IMG/VR virus record: IMGVR_UViG_3300013104_000365
Location: 1 to 36,270 of that record
Direction: 5' to 3' (one strand)
DNA: 36,270 nucleotides
Source of the DNA: a virus
The notes below the pieces were generated by a model. It had not been told where the DNA came from, did no database searches, and worked only from the letters and a program-made list of their open reading frames with translations. Of this stretch, positions 23,236 through 30,947 are shown in pieces. Both the position numbers and the translations under genes were made by a program. How positions within the stretch are numbered: position 1 is the stretch's first letter; each line of letters begins with the position of its first letter.

Positions 23236-25080
23236 ATGCCTTTACCTAATGCCGACCAGTTTACTGGGTCAGGGGTTACTGAGCAGGGGTTTAAAACCGC
23301 TCAAACCCAACTCATCGAATTTTTAAAAAATGAAGTTCCTTCATCAGAGTTTGTCGAAGTATCGATTGACAATAAGATGTCAGAACTTAAGGATTTCAAT
23401 AAAGCTATTGGGCAAGAGATAGTAATTGGATCGACTGATAATACTGGGGCCACATTAAATAATGTACCTTCAGGAACGTATGTACTAAATAAACCCGCAG
23501 CAGCAGGAACAGTAATTCGTAAAATCTCCTTGGTATCTAAGGTTGCCACTGGAACAGCAACGATCAAGGTATTCACTTTATCAGGTAGCACTTTCAATTT
23601 TAGCCGAACAGTTGCCAGTGTAAGCCTTACTAAAATTGGTTTAAATGAGCTTGATAACCTGAACATTGCATTAAATGCAGGGGAATATCTTGCATTTTCT
23701 GTAACAGCGGGTGGTGTAGTTTCTTATGTTCAAAAGTCTACATCCACACCATCCTATTATGTGGATTCAAACCCGAACGCTACCTCATTTGCCATTACTT
23801 CTAGCAACTCTGGTGCTACTGCGATTTTACAAATTGCCTTCCACATGTTCCCCAATCTAGAGGGAATAGCATCCGCTTTTACATATATCGATAGCAGAGT
23901 GGATGGGAATACCTTTACTTTAGATAGTGTTGTGGGCCTTCAAAGATTTGGGGTTCAGTACAAGCCTGTTTTTGCATCTGGGAATGCAAGTATTGCACAA
24001 TGGATTCCAGCAAAAGCTGCGATTAAAGACGGTATCGTGACCAAGTTTTCAACGTATGCTACTGCTTCAGGTTCTGTACAAGTTGGCGTATATAAAAAGT
24101 CAGGAACCCATTTTATACGTCAGCGTTATGTATCGGTAAATGTTGCAGTAGGCTTAAATGAAATCCCAATTCAATTAGAGTTTAATGTAGGGGAATATAT
24201 AGGTATAAGAACCTCGGTAGCGGGACAATCTGTGTATGTTTCCGCAACATCTGGACATGATGGGGTTTATAGCACTACGAGCTTGGCTGATGATGCTGAA
24301 TACACAATTAATCCGAATATGAGCTATGCCTTTCAGTTCAGTTTTGACCAGTTTTATAGCAAGTTGCCTGCTTCCAGTATGTCATCAGATGCTTTTAATC
24401 ATTGGCTAAATCAGGTTCTTGCGACTTTTGGTGATTCAATCACATGGTATTTCCTTCAACAATTTGTTGATTCTCATATTGAACGAGGCCAAACCTGTGA
24501 AGGGTACCAATCTGCTGTAAAAGAAATCTTGGGCTGTGTGATCGATAATCATGGTCGTTCAGGTTGGACGATGCCACAAATTTATGTAGGTGAAATTAGT
24601 TTATTTAATTTTGCAAACACATATGCGACAACAATTACCAGCGGAGCTAATGACTGTAGAACTGGTGTAGGTGTTGGGCAAATTGCACCAATTGGGGACC
24701 AGTTCGATAAAACTACATATGCGGGTGCATTACAGGCTTCTATTGAACATGTAATCTCATCTAATCCAGCTTGTAAGATCTTCTTAATAACACCTATTCG
24801 TGGGTGGTATAACGAGTACAACACCTCGAATGTACCCAATACAGATCCGAATGTTGTCGGGTTAATGAATGAAGCGTACGCCAATATCATGAAAGCTATC
24901 GGCAAGCTTTACGGCATTCCTGTTTTAGATTGGTATAACTTAACCGGTCTAAATGAAAAGAATAAGTTTTACTATCTTGGCGATGATCCAGGTGCATTTA
25001 CAGCATATTTGCTCCATCCAAAAAATAAGTTTTTTAGAATAATGGGCATCATCCTTGCCAATTTCTTAAAGCAGTACTGA
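23236..25080 (+). CDS. Tail-associated SGNH/GDSL hydrolase with duplicated beta domains
   Basis: 614 residues, ATG behind TGGGGATAAAA. Residues 1-30 (MPLPNADQFTGSGVTEQGFK) look like a virion attachment peptide. Two homologous beta-sandwich-like modules follow at about 85-190 and 240-355, both with GLNE...GEY landmarks. The C-terminal SGNH esterase has FGDSITWY (Ser401), SGAND (Asn472, Asp473) and HPKNKFFR (His594). The usual Asp three residues before the His is Tyr591, so the catalytic triad is either a dyad or uses another acid (an Asp pair lies about 15 residues earlier). Likely activity: removal of acyl groups from surface polysaccharide during adsorption (inference). It sits between DUF2163 and NlpC/P60 genes, which are normally adjacent. 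Confidence 0.78.
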   Translation: MPLPNADQFTGSGVTEQGFKTAQTQLIEFLKNEVPSSEFVEVSIDNKMSELKDFNKAIGQEIVIGSTDNTGATLNNVPSGTYVLNKPAAAGTVIRKISLVSKVATGTATIKVFTLSGSTFNFSRTVASVSLTKIGLNELDNLNIALNAGEYLAFSVTAGGVVSYVQKSTSTPSYYVDSNPNATSFAITSSNSGATAILQIAFHMFPNLEGIASAFTYIDSRVDGNTFTLDSVVGLQRFGVQYKPVFASGNASIAQWIPAKAAIKDGIVTKFSTYATASGSVQVGVYKKSGTHFIRQRYVSVNVAVGLNEIPIQLEFNVGEYIGIRTSVAGQSVYVSATSGHDGVYSTTSLADDAEYTINPNMSYAFQFSFDQFYSKLPASSMSSDAFNHWLNQVLATFGDSITWYFLQQFVDSHIERGQTCEGYQSAVKEILGCVIDNHGRSGWTMPQIYVGEISLFNFANTYATTITSGANDCRTGVGVGQIAPIGDQFDKTTYAGALQASIEHVISSNPACKIFLITPIRGWYNEYNTSNVPNTDPNVVGLMNEAYANIMKAIGKLYGIPVLDWYNLTGLNEKNKFYYLGDDPGAFTAYLLHPKNKFFRIMGIILANFLKQY

Positions 25081-25081
25081 T

Positions 25082-25507
25082 ATGAAAAATATAGAAGCTG
25101 TAAAAGAGGCGCTTACATGGTTGGGTACACCTTATCATCACCAAGGCCGTGTTAAAGGCGTTGGGGTAGACTGCGGAACTTTGATTTGTGAGGTCTACGA
25201 GAAAGTAGGACTGATGGATCATTTGGATCCGCGGCCATATCCACCAGATTGGCACATGCACCAGATGGGGCAGCGCTACTTAGAGCTTATTCAAGGCGTA
25301 TGTGATCCAGTCGAAGGTCCGCCACAACCGGGTGACATTGTATTATATCATTTCGGCAAGTGTATCAGTCATGGTGCAATTGTCATTGAGTGGCCACAGG
25401 TCATTCACAGTTATATCCATCAGGGAGTCATCATTCAGGATGGAACCAAAGGAAGTTTAGCCCGGCGAATTGCCGGGTTTTTTCGTATGAAGAGGCTGAA
25501 AAAATAA
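25082..25507 (+). CDS. NlpC/P60-family tail-tip peptidase
   Basis: 141 residues. It matches the phage NlpC/P60 family: WLGTPYHHQGRVKGVGVDCG with catalytic Cys31, then YHFGKCISHGAIVIEW with His97 and His109 as partners. In lambda-like tails this enzyme (K-like) cuts cell-wall peptides or processes the tail tip. Its stop overlaps the next start (TAATG), so the two are coupled. Normal size. Confidence 0.88.
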   Translation: MKNIEAVKEALTWLGTPYHHQGRVKGVGVDCGTLICEVYEKVGLMDHLDPRPYPPDWHMHQMGQRYLELIQGVCDPVEGPPQPGDIVLYHFGKCISHGAIVIEWPQVIHSYIHQGVIIQDGTKGSLARRIAGFFRMKRLKK

Positions 25508-27996
25508 TGGGTGGATTATTTGGCGGTACCACGATTAGTACTACTGATACCCGTATTAACTCTATGCGGATTCAACAATCAGCTTACGGGCTTTGTCAGC
25601 CTCTTGTGTATGGTAAAACCCGTGTAGCGGCTAATATGTTTTGGTATGGGGATTTCTTGGCAACACCTCATACTACTGTTGAGAAATCAGGCGGTAAGGG
25701 TGGAAGCACTAAAACCAGCAACACTACATTTAGTTATAGCGCTTCGCTCATGCTTGGGTTATGCGAGAACCAGATTAAAAAGATTGGCTTAATATGGGTT
25801 GATAAAGATCAGTACATACCAAAGCAGGAAGGATCTATTACGCTAGATCCAATTGACCAATTAAAGTTTGAATTATTTGATGGTAATAATAACCCGCCGT
25901 GGGGGTGGTTAGTTTCAAAGCATCCGGATCAGGCAATTAACTATCCTTTTTTAGGATATGTAGCATGTGCAAATTACGAGATGGGAAATAGTGCCAGCCT
26001 TTCAAATCATAACTTTGAAGTGATTAGCACAATTACCTTGTCAGAAACTATTGACGATGCTAATCCGGCTGATGTCATTGAAGACTTTATTACGCATCCT
26101 AGACACGGCGCTGCACCTAATTTAAATATGGCAGATTTAGAAGAGTTCCGTACTTATTGTCGTGCTGCAAATCTTTTAATTAGTCCAGCATTTACAGAGC
26201 AACGGGCAGCATATGAAACAATTAATGAGATTGTCGAGGCTGTTAATTGTGCAGTGGTGCCAAGTCCAGACGGTTTAAAGATCCGTTCTTTTGGCGATTC
26301 TGCAATTACAGGAAACGGCGTTACTTTTACGCCGGATCTCACACCGGTTTATCACTTAACTGATGATGATTTTATTAGCGATGACGAGCCGGTACGTGTA
26401 CGCCGTAGCCGTGATACGGATGCCTATAATCATGTGCAGATTGAATACATCAATCGCTACAACCAGTACAACACAGAAACGACTGAAGCCAAGGACCAAG
26501 CAAATATTGAGATGTTTGGTTTAAGAACTGAGGATCCAGTAGAAAGCCATTATTTTTGTGAACCCAAAATAGTTCGCCATGCTGCACAGCTTCGCTTACA
26601 ACGATTGCTGTATGTGCGTAATGAATACGAGTTCACCTTGGGTTGGAAGTACTGCCGGTTAGAGCCTATGGATATCGTCACTATCACAGATGAAGCATTA
26701 GGCTTAGATCAATTTCCTGTACGTATTACACGCATAGAAGAAGATGAAAACGGCGAGCTTACCATCACAGCAGAAGAATTGGCCATAGGTTCAAGATCTG
26801 CAATTGAATATGACTCACAAGCCTCGAATGGGTACCAAGGCGGAAATGAAGAGCCGGGTAATGTGAATGCACCTGTTATTTTTGAACCTCCATTGGATCT
26901 AACAGACGGTAAAAATCAAGTGTGGGTTGCGGTGTCTAGTGGCATCAATTGGGGCGGCTGTAATGTATGGGCAAGTCTGGATAATACGACTTATGAAATG
27001 ATTGGTACTATTTATGGTTCTGCACGATATGGCCAATTAGTTACGGATATTGATGCCGATGACATAGCGTTACAAGTTGAACTCAATACGGTGAGCCAGA
27101 TTTTTAGCGGCACTTTACAAGATGCGCAAGCCGACCAAACGCTTTGTAAAGTCGGTGACGAGTATTTCAATTATCAGGTGGCCACTTTAAACGGATCTGG
27201 GCTTTATACGTTGAGTGATGTGTTACGTGGCCGTTTTGATGATGCCACGATTCATAGTGCGGGTGAGCCGTTTGTACGTCTTGATCGGGCTATCTTTAAT
27301 TATCCTTTTAATGAAAATCTGGTGGGCAAACAGATCTTCTTGAAGTTCACAAGCTTTAATGGCCTAGAACGTAAAGAGCAAACATTAAATGAGGTAACGG
27401 CATACAGCTATACATTATCTGGTGGACGTCCTGCAGGTGTGAAAGGGTTGTCACTACAATCACCGTTTGTTGGTACTACGTTTAAAGTTCAATGGCAAAG
27501 CTCAACCGGTGCAGATGGCTATCGGGTACAAGTCTGGTCAAATGGTGCAATGATTCGGGAGGTTGATACAACCAATACGGATTATAGCTATTCAATTGAA
27601 GAGGCTAAGACTGATGGAATAGGCCGTGCTTATACAATTCGTGTAGCCAGTAAAAATGGAGATCAGATCAGTACCTTTGCGGAATTAAGTATTAGCAATC
27701 CGGTACCGCCTGTACTCCTCAATGTTTTTACAGCTGCTACTGTTGATTCAATTACAGTGAATTGGGTACCGAGCGAAGTACCAGACCTTAAGGATTATGC
27801 GGTATGGCTCAGCAGCACTTCTAATTTTGATCCTACACAAACGCCGCCTACGTGGACTGGCACAGAATTAACAACTACTTTTCGAGGATTGCAACCAACA
27901 ACCCCATATTATATTCGTATCGCTGTACGTGATGTATGGGAAAACACAGTCTGGAACTATTCAAATCAGATTACTCAAAGTACTTCTGAAGCTTAA
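25507..27996 (+). CDS. Tail tip / host-specificity protein (J-like, GTA type)
   Basis: 829 residues from ATG 25507; the longer open frame upstream lies inside the NlpC/P60 gene and is not used. The N-terminus MGGLFGGTTISTTDTRINSM and VYGKTRVAANMFWYGDFLAT is typical of the GTA-type tail proteins of the J group. The middle (CEPKIVRHAAQLRLQRLLYV, LEPMDIVTITDEALG) is the hub part shared with that family. The last 200 residues contain two fibronectin type III domains (AGVKGLSLQSPFVGTTFKVQ; VDSITVNWVPSEVPDLKDYA). It forms the central tip fibre contacting the host surface. Confidence 0.85.
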   Translation: MGGLFGGTTISTTDTRINSMRIQQSAYGLCQPLVYGKTRVAANMFWYGDFLATPHTTVEKSGGKGGSTKTSNTTFSYSASLMLGLCENQIKKIGLIWVDKDQYIPKQEGSITLDPIDQLKFELFDGNNNPPWGWLVSKHPDQAINYPFLGYVACANYEMGNSASLSNHNFEVISTITLSETIDDANPADVIEDFITHPRHGAAPNLNMADLEEFRTYCRAANLLISPAFTEQRAAYETINEIVEAVNCAVVPSPDGLKIRSFGDSAITGNGVTFTPDLTPVYHLTDDDFISDDEPVRVRRSRDTDAYNHVQIEYINRYNQYNTETTEAKDQANIEMFGLRTEDPVESHYFCEPKIVRHAAQLRLQRLLYVRNEYEFTLGWKYCRLEPMDIVTITDEALGLDQFPVRITRIEEDENGELTITAEELAIGSRSAIEYDSQASNGYQGGNEEPGNVNAPVIFEPPLDLTDGKNQVWVAVSSGINWGGCNVWASLDNTTYEMIGTIYGSARYGQLVTDIDADDIALQVELNTVSQIFSGTLQDAQADQTLCKVGDEYFNYQVATLNGSGLYTLSDVLRGRFDDATIHSAGEPFVRLDRAIFNYPFNENLVGKQIFLKFTSFNGLERKEQTLNEVTAYSYTLSGGRPAGVKGLSLQSPFVGTTFKVQWQSSTGADGYRVQVWSNGAMIREVDTTNTDYSYSIEEAKTDGIGRAYTIRVASKNGDQISTFAELSISNPVPPVLLNVFTAATVDSITVNWVPSEVPDLKDYAVWLSSTSNFDPTQTPPTWTGTELTTTFRGLQPTTPYYIRIAVRDVWENTVWNYSNQITQSTSEA

Positions 27997-28013
27997 TTTA
28001 AATTGTTTACTTG

Positions 28014-28034
28014 GCACCCAATGGGTGCTTTTTT
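28014..28034 (+). terminator. Rho-independent terminator
   Basis: GCACCC pairs with GGGTGC around AAT, followed by six T residues, at the end of the tail-tip gene. Confidence 0.8.
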
Positions 28035-28059
28035 ACCTATGATCTGGAGAGCGGCATGC

Positions 28060-28164
28060 ATGAACAGTCAAATAAATAATGTAGTCGAAGCGGCTGCAAC
28101 AACATTAGCTAATCAACTTATGCCCCCTTTGGGCTATTTTTTTAATAAAGGATATTCAATATGA
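28060..28164 (+). CDS. Small ORF, 34 aa, before second tailspike
   Basis: Begins MNSQINNVVEAAATTLANQL and ends in GYFFNKGYSI. The stop overlaps the tailspike start (ATGA at 28161-28164). GGAG lies about 12 bases upstream. A weak hairpin with T-run (GCCC/GGGC) lies inside its second half. It could be a coupled leader peptide, or the remnant of a gene cut when the tailspike was exchanged. Confidence 0.35.
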   Translation: MNSQINNVVEAAATTLANQLMPPLGYFFNKGYSI

Positions 28165-29474
28165 CAACAGTTAATGCGATTGACGTGATAGATGGCGATC
28201 TTAATCAAAAAGAAATAAACGCGAAGTATTTACATATAACCAATTATAAAAACCTTGTTGTTGGTAATGATTGGTCTGATGCCATAATTGCCGCTGAAGC
28301 AGATGCCTATGACAAAGGAATGGCACTAAATATCCCTAGTGGCAATTATGGGTATTCAAAAAATATTACTTTTCGAGTCCATGTTTTTGGTCAAGGGATT
28401 GAAAATACGGTACTTTTAAAACTAGCACCAGCAACTGTCACACTCTTAAAATGCGGAATTCGAGATATTAGTATTCGCCCGAATGTAGTTATCGAAGGTG
28501 ATACTACAGATGGCTTGGTAGCTGATGGGTTAGATCGAAAATACATTGAAAATGTTTATGTCGGACTTCATGGTGGAAATGGTTTTGTTTACAAACGAGG
28601 AAATTTATCTAGATTCTTCTTACGAAGTCGTGAGAATAAAAAGAATGGTATTTTATTTGCAACAGACCCCATCAGTGGCGATAACAAATGTGTTGAATTT
28701 TGGTTTGAAGCAACTGCAAATGGCTTAAATGGATTCATTATAGAAGACTCTACACTATATCGTGATGTCAGTTCTCAAAACCATGGCTACATAATTGCTC
28801 AAAATAATGGGACTTTAGGAATTGCTAATAGTAATTTTGATGCTGTGTTCACTGGGATTGGTAATGATATTACTGCATATACAGAATATGGCGGAGGGGT
28901 ATGGCATCAAGCTGGGCTGAAAGCATCACGTATTTTCTATCAAAATATGAGTCACCCGAATTTTAAAAATAATGCAGATAATACGAATATTGTTTCATAC
29001 ATTCCAAGTGCAATTGGCAGCCGTATAACTCTCAGTGAGTTTTTTGGAGAGATTTCAATTGGTAGTGCAACTAAGGTGGGGCAGCTCGTATTAAATCAAA
29101 CAGCTGATCGAGAATTTACATTCAGCGCTACCGGATCTAGTGCTAATCAGATTTTAAACATTGCATCAAATCTAAAGTTACAGCAAAAAGGTGGTGCATA
29201 TACGTTGGCACATACATCTGGAGCAACCCTGAATTTCTCAGTAATTCCCGCATTTTCATCTGTCGAGAGAACTGTCAACCTCGTTCCTTCAGCATCTGAT
29301 AGCAAAACTATTATCAATACTGCGCCTTCAGTTGCATTACCAATGGGACTTGTTTGGAATGCTTATGTAAATCCTGCAGATTTAACGAAAGCTATTATTA
29401 GAGTTTCTAATATCACCAATACTTCGATTAATTTTTCTGGCGATTATACATGGTCAGTAAAGGTGTTCTATTAA
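28161..29474 (+). CDS. Beta-helix tailspike, putative capsule depolymerase, copy 2
   Basis: 437 residues. The N-terminus NAIDVIDGDLNQKEINAK repeats the anchor of the first tailspike. Residues 50-300 show beta-helix rungs (GYSKNITFRVHVFGQGIENT, CGIRDISIRPNVVIEGD, YIIAQNNGTLGIANSNFD). The C-terminal 80 residues (VNLVPSASDSKTIINTAPSV to INFSGDYTWSVKVFY) form a beta module like that of the first spike. It sits in the normal tail-fibre position after the J-like gene. Likely role: receptor binding and polysaccharide cleavage. AT-rich, as expected of exchangeable spike genes. Catalytic residues not identifiable by eye. Confidence 0.75.
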   Translation: MTTVNAIDVIDGDLNQKEINAKYLHITNYKNLVVGNDWSDAIIAAEADAYDKGMALNIPSGNYGYSKNITFRVHVFGQGIENTVLLKLAPATVTLLKCGIRDISIRPNVVIEGDTTDGLVADGLDRKYIENVYVGLHGGNGFVYKRGNLSRFFLRSRENKKNGILFATDPISGDNKCVEFWFEATANGLNGFIIEDSTLYRDVSSQNHGYIIAQNNGTLGIANSNFDAVFTGIGNDITAYTEYGGGVWHQAGLKASRIFYQNMSHPNFKNNADNTNIVSYIPSAIGSRITLSEFFGEISIGSATKVGQLVLNQTADREFTFSATGSSANQILNIASNLKLQQKGGAYTLAHTSGATLNFSVIPAFSSVERTVNLVPSASDSKTIINTAPSVALPMGLVWNAYVNPADLTKAIIRVSNITNTSINFSGDYTWSVKVFY

Positions 29475-29491
29475 TACTCAACAAATTACTA

Positions 29492-29527
29492 AAAGCCCTG
29501 AATCTATTAAAGATCAGGGCTTTTTTA
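29492..29527 (+). terminator. Rho-independent terminator
   Basis: AAGCCCTGA pairs with TCAGGGCTT, with an inner ATCT/AGAT extension, followed by TTTTTT. Confidence 0.82.
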
Positions 29528-29552
29528 TTACCTAAATTTTCTGGAGAGATAA

Positions 29553-29942
29553 ATGGAACCAGTTTCCACTAGCGGTTTAACAGCACTTTTAAAATTTTAT
29601 GGGGTGGCAATTGTGGTGACTTTAGCAGTCGCTTTAGTTGCTGCCGTTGTATTAATGACGCGTATGCCACGCTCACCGCAGGAATGGGCCGTAGGACTCA
29701 TTTGTACGGTTGTCTCAAGTTTGGCTGGCGGCTCATTCATCATCGTGAAATGGGGCCTTCATGAATGGATTACAGATGTTTGGGGCATGATGGCACTAGG
29801 TGGATTCTTCTTTGTTTGTGGTATTCCCGGTTGGGCTTTGGTCCGGTGGACATTTAACTTTATCAACAAACAGGAAGGAAAGACGATTATTGAGGTAATC
29901 AAAGAAGTTAAGAAAGCCAGAAATGATATCGAAAACAGTTAA
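29553..29942 (+). CDS. Holin
   Basis: 129 residues with three predicted TM helices: FYGVAIVVTLAVALVAAVVL, WAVGLICTVVSSLAGGSFII, and GMMALGGFFFVCGIPGWALV. The C-terminus is charged (KEVKKARNDIENS), as in class I holins. It directly precedes the endolysin gene and would open the inner membrane at a timed point. RBS GGAGAG is good. Confidence 0.82.
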   Translation: MEPVSTSGLTALLKFYGVAIVVTLAVALVAAVVLMTRMPRSPQEWAVGLICTVVSSLAGGSFIIVKWGLHEWITDVWGMMALGGFFFVCGIPGWALVRWTFNFINKQEGKTIIEVIKEVKKARNDIENS

Positions 29943-29943
29943 T

Positions 29944-29964
29944 GCCGCCTTCGGGCGGTTTTTT
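29944..29964 (+). terminator. Hairpin between holin and endolysin
   Basis: CCGCC pairs with GGCGG around TTCG, followed by six T residues. It overlaps the holin stop region and could lower endolysin expression relative to holin. Confidence 0.7.
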
Positions 29965-29983
29965 ACATCTAAAGGAAACCGAA

Positions 29984-30529
29984 ATGAACATTGAACAATA
30001 TCTTGAAGAACTCATTAAACGCGAAGGTGGGTATGTGAATAACCCAGCAGATCGAGGGGGTGCAACTAAATACGGTATTACTGAAGCCGTAGCACGTACC
30101 AATGGCTTTAAGGGCAACATGAAAGATTTACCACTTGATGAGGCCAAAGCTATTTATAAAAAACAGTATTGGACAGCTCCACGATTTGACCAAGTGAACT
30201 CTATTAGCTCGGCAGTGGCCGAAGAGCTTTTAGATACTGGTGTAAATTGCGGTACAGGATTTGCAAAACCACTCTTACAACGTGCTTTAAACTTGCTCAA
30301 TAACCAAGGTAAGGCTGGTTTTCCCGATCTTGTGATTGATGGTGTTTATGGATCTACAACTTTGGGGGCTCTAAAAACATATTTGGCCAAACGTGGTAAA
30401 GATGGCGAGAAAGTATTAGTGCGTGTACTTAATATAATGCAAGGTCAGCGTTACATTGAAATCTGTGAGCGCAATAAAAGCCAAGAACAATTTTTCTATG
30501 GTTGGATCGCCAATCGAGTGGTGATTTAA
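29984..30529 (+). CDS. Endolysin, glycoside hydrolase family 108
   Basis: 181 residues. ATG 29984 has AAGGAAACC upstream; the longer open frame begins inside the terminator hairpin. LIKREGGYVNNPADRGGATK with catalytic Glu14, then YGITEAVAR, is the hallmark of GH108 N-acetylmuramidases. The C-terminal half (LQRALNLLNNQGK, GVYGSTTLGALKTYLAKRGK) fits the peptidoglycan-binding-like domain of the family. No signal peptide, so export depends on the holin. Confidence 0.9.
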   Translation: MNIEQYLEELIKREGGYVNNPADRGGATKYGITEAVARTNGFKGNMKDLPLDEAKAIYKKQYWTAPRFDQVNSISSAVAEELLDTGVNCGTGFAKPLLQRALNLLNNQGKAGFPDLVIDGVYGSTTLGALKTYLAKRGKDGEKVLVRVLNIMQGQRYIEICERNKSQEQFFYGWIANRVVI

Positions 30530-30847
30530 ATGACTCAAGCTGAATCTGTAACTGAGCTAACTCCTTATCTTGAGTACTGGAGCAGTGGCATCTATATGTT
30601 TAAGTGCCCTGGGTGTAAATATTTACATCCATTCCATGTGAAAGAAGGTGCACATCACAATGGCAGTATTTGGGTTTTTAACGGCGATATAAATAAGCCA
30701 ACGTTTACGCCTTCTTTACTTGTTAATGATCATTACCCATCAAGCCGATGTCATTTATTTTTGACTGAAGGAAAGATTCAATTCTTATCTGACTGTCATC
30801 ATGAGCTCGCTGGCCAAACTGTAGACATGGTGCCAATCGATGTATAA
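30530..30847 (+). CDS. DUF6527-like protein in lysis cassette
   Basis: 105 residues, starting immediately after the endolysin stop. Cys and His pairs (MFKCPGCKYLHPFHV, CHLFLTEGKIQFLSDCHHEL) suggest a metal-binding fold, and SIWVFNGDINKPTFTPSLLV is characteristic of DUF6527 proteins found beside phage endolysins. Function is unknown. It overlaps the start of a small lipoprotein gene by eight bases. Confidence 0.72.
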   Translation: MTQAESVTELTPYLEYWSSGIYMFKCPGCKYLHPFHVKEGAHHNGSIWVFNGDINKPTFTPSLLVNDHYPSSRCHLFLTEGKIQFLSDCHHELAGQTVDMVPIDV

Positions 30848-30938
30848 AGCTTTATTGCTGTGCATTCTGCTATCAGGATGCACAGCACATACGATCAATA
30901 GTAATGTGAGTATTGGGATCTGTGTTAAAGCTATTTAA
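30840..30938 (+). CDS. Very small lipoprotein, 32 aa
   Basis: ATG 30840 overlaps the previous gene. The product is MYKALLLCILLSGCTAHTIN plus twelve more residues. A lipobox (LLSGC) puts the acylated cysteine at residue 14, so the mature chain is 19 residues. Its place at the end of the lysis genes recalls Rz1-type outer-membrane spanins, but no inner-membrane spanin partner is seen and the chain is short. It is either a minimal o-spanin-like or a lysogenic-conversion lipoprotein. Confidence 0.6.
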   Translation: MYKALLLCILLSGCTAHTINSNVSIGICVKAI

Positions 30939-30947
30939 TTTTAAGCT

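Noticed and set aside
25390-25506. N-terminal extension of the tail-tip protein
   Set aside because: The 39 codons overlap the NlpC/P60 gene in another frame. ATG 25507 with the TAATG overlap and conserved MGGLFGG start is the real beginning.
30530-30847. Inner-membrane spanin (Rz)
   Set aside because: No N-terminal TM helix or long coiled coil is present. Cys/His pairs and the overall pattern fit DUF6527 instead.
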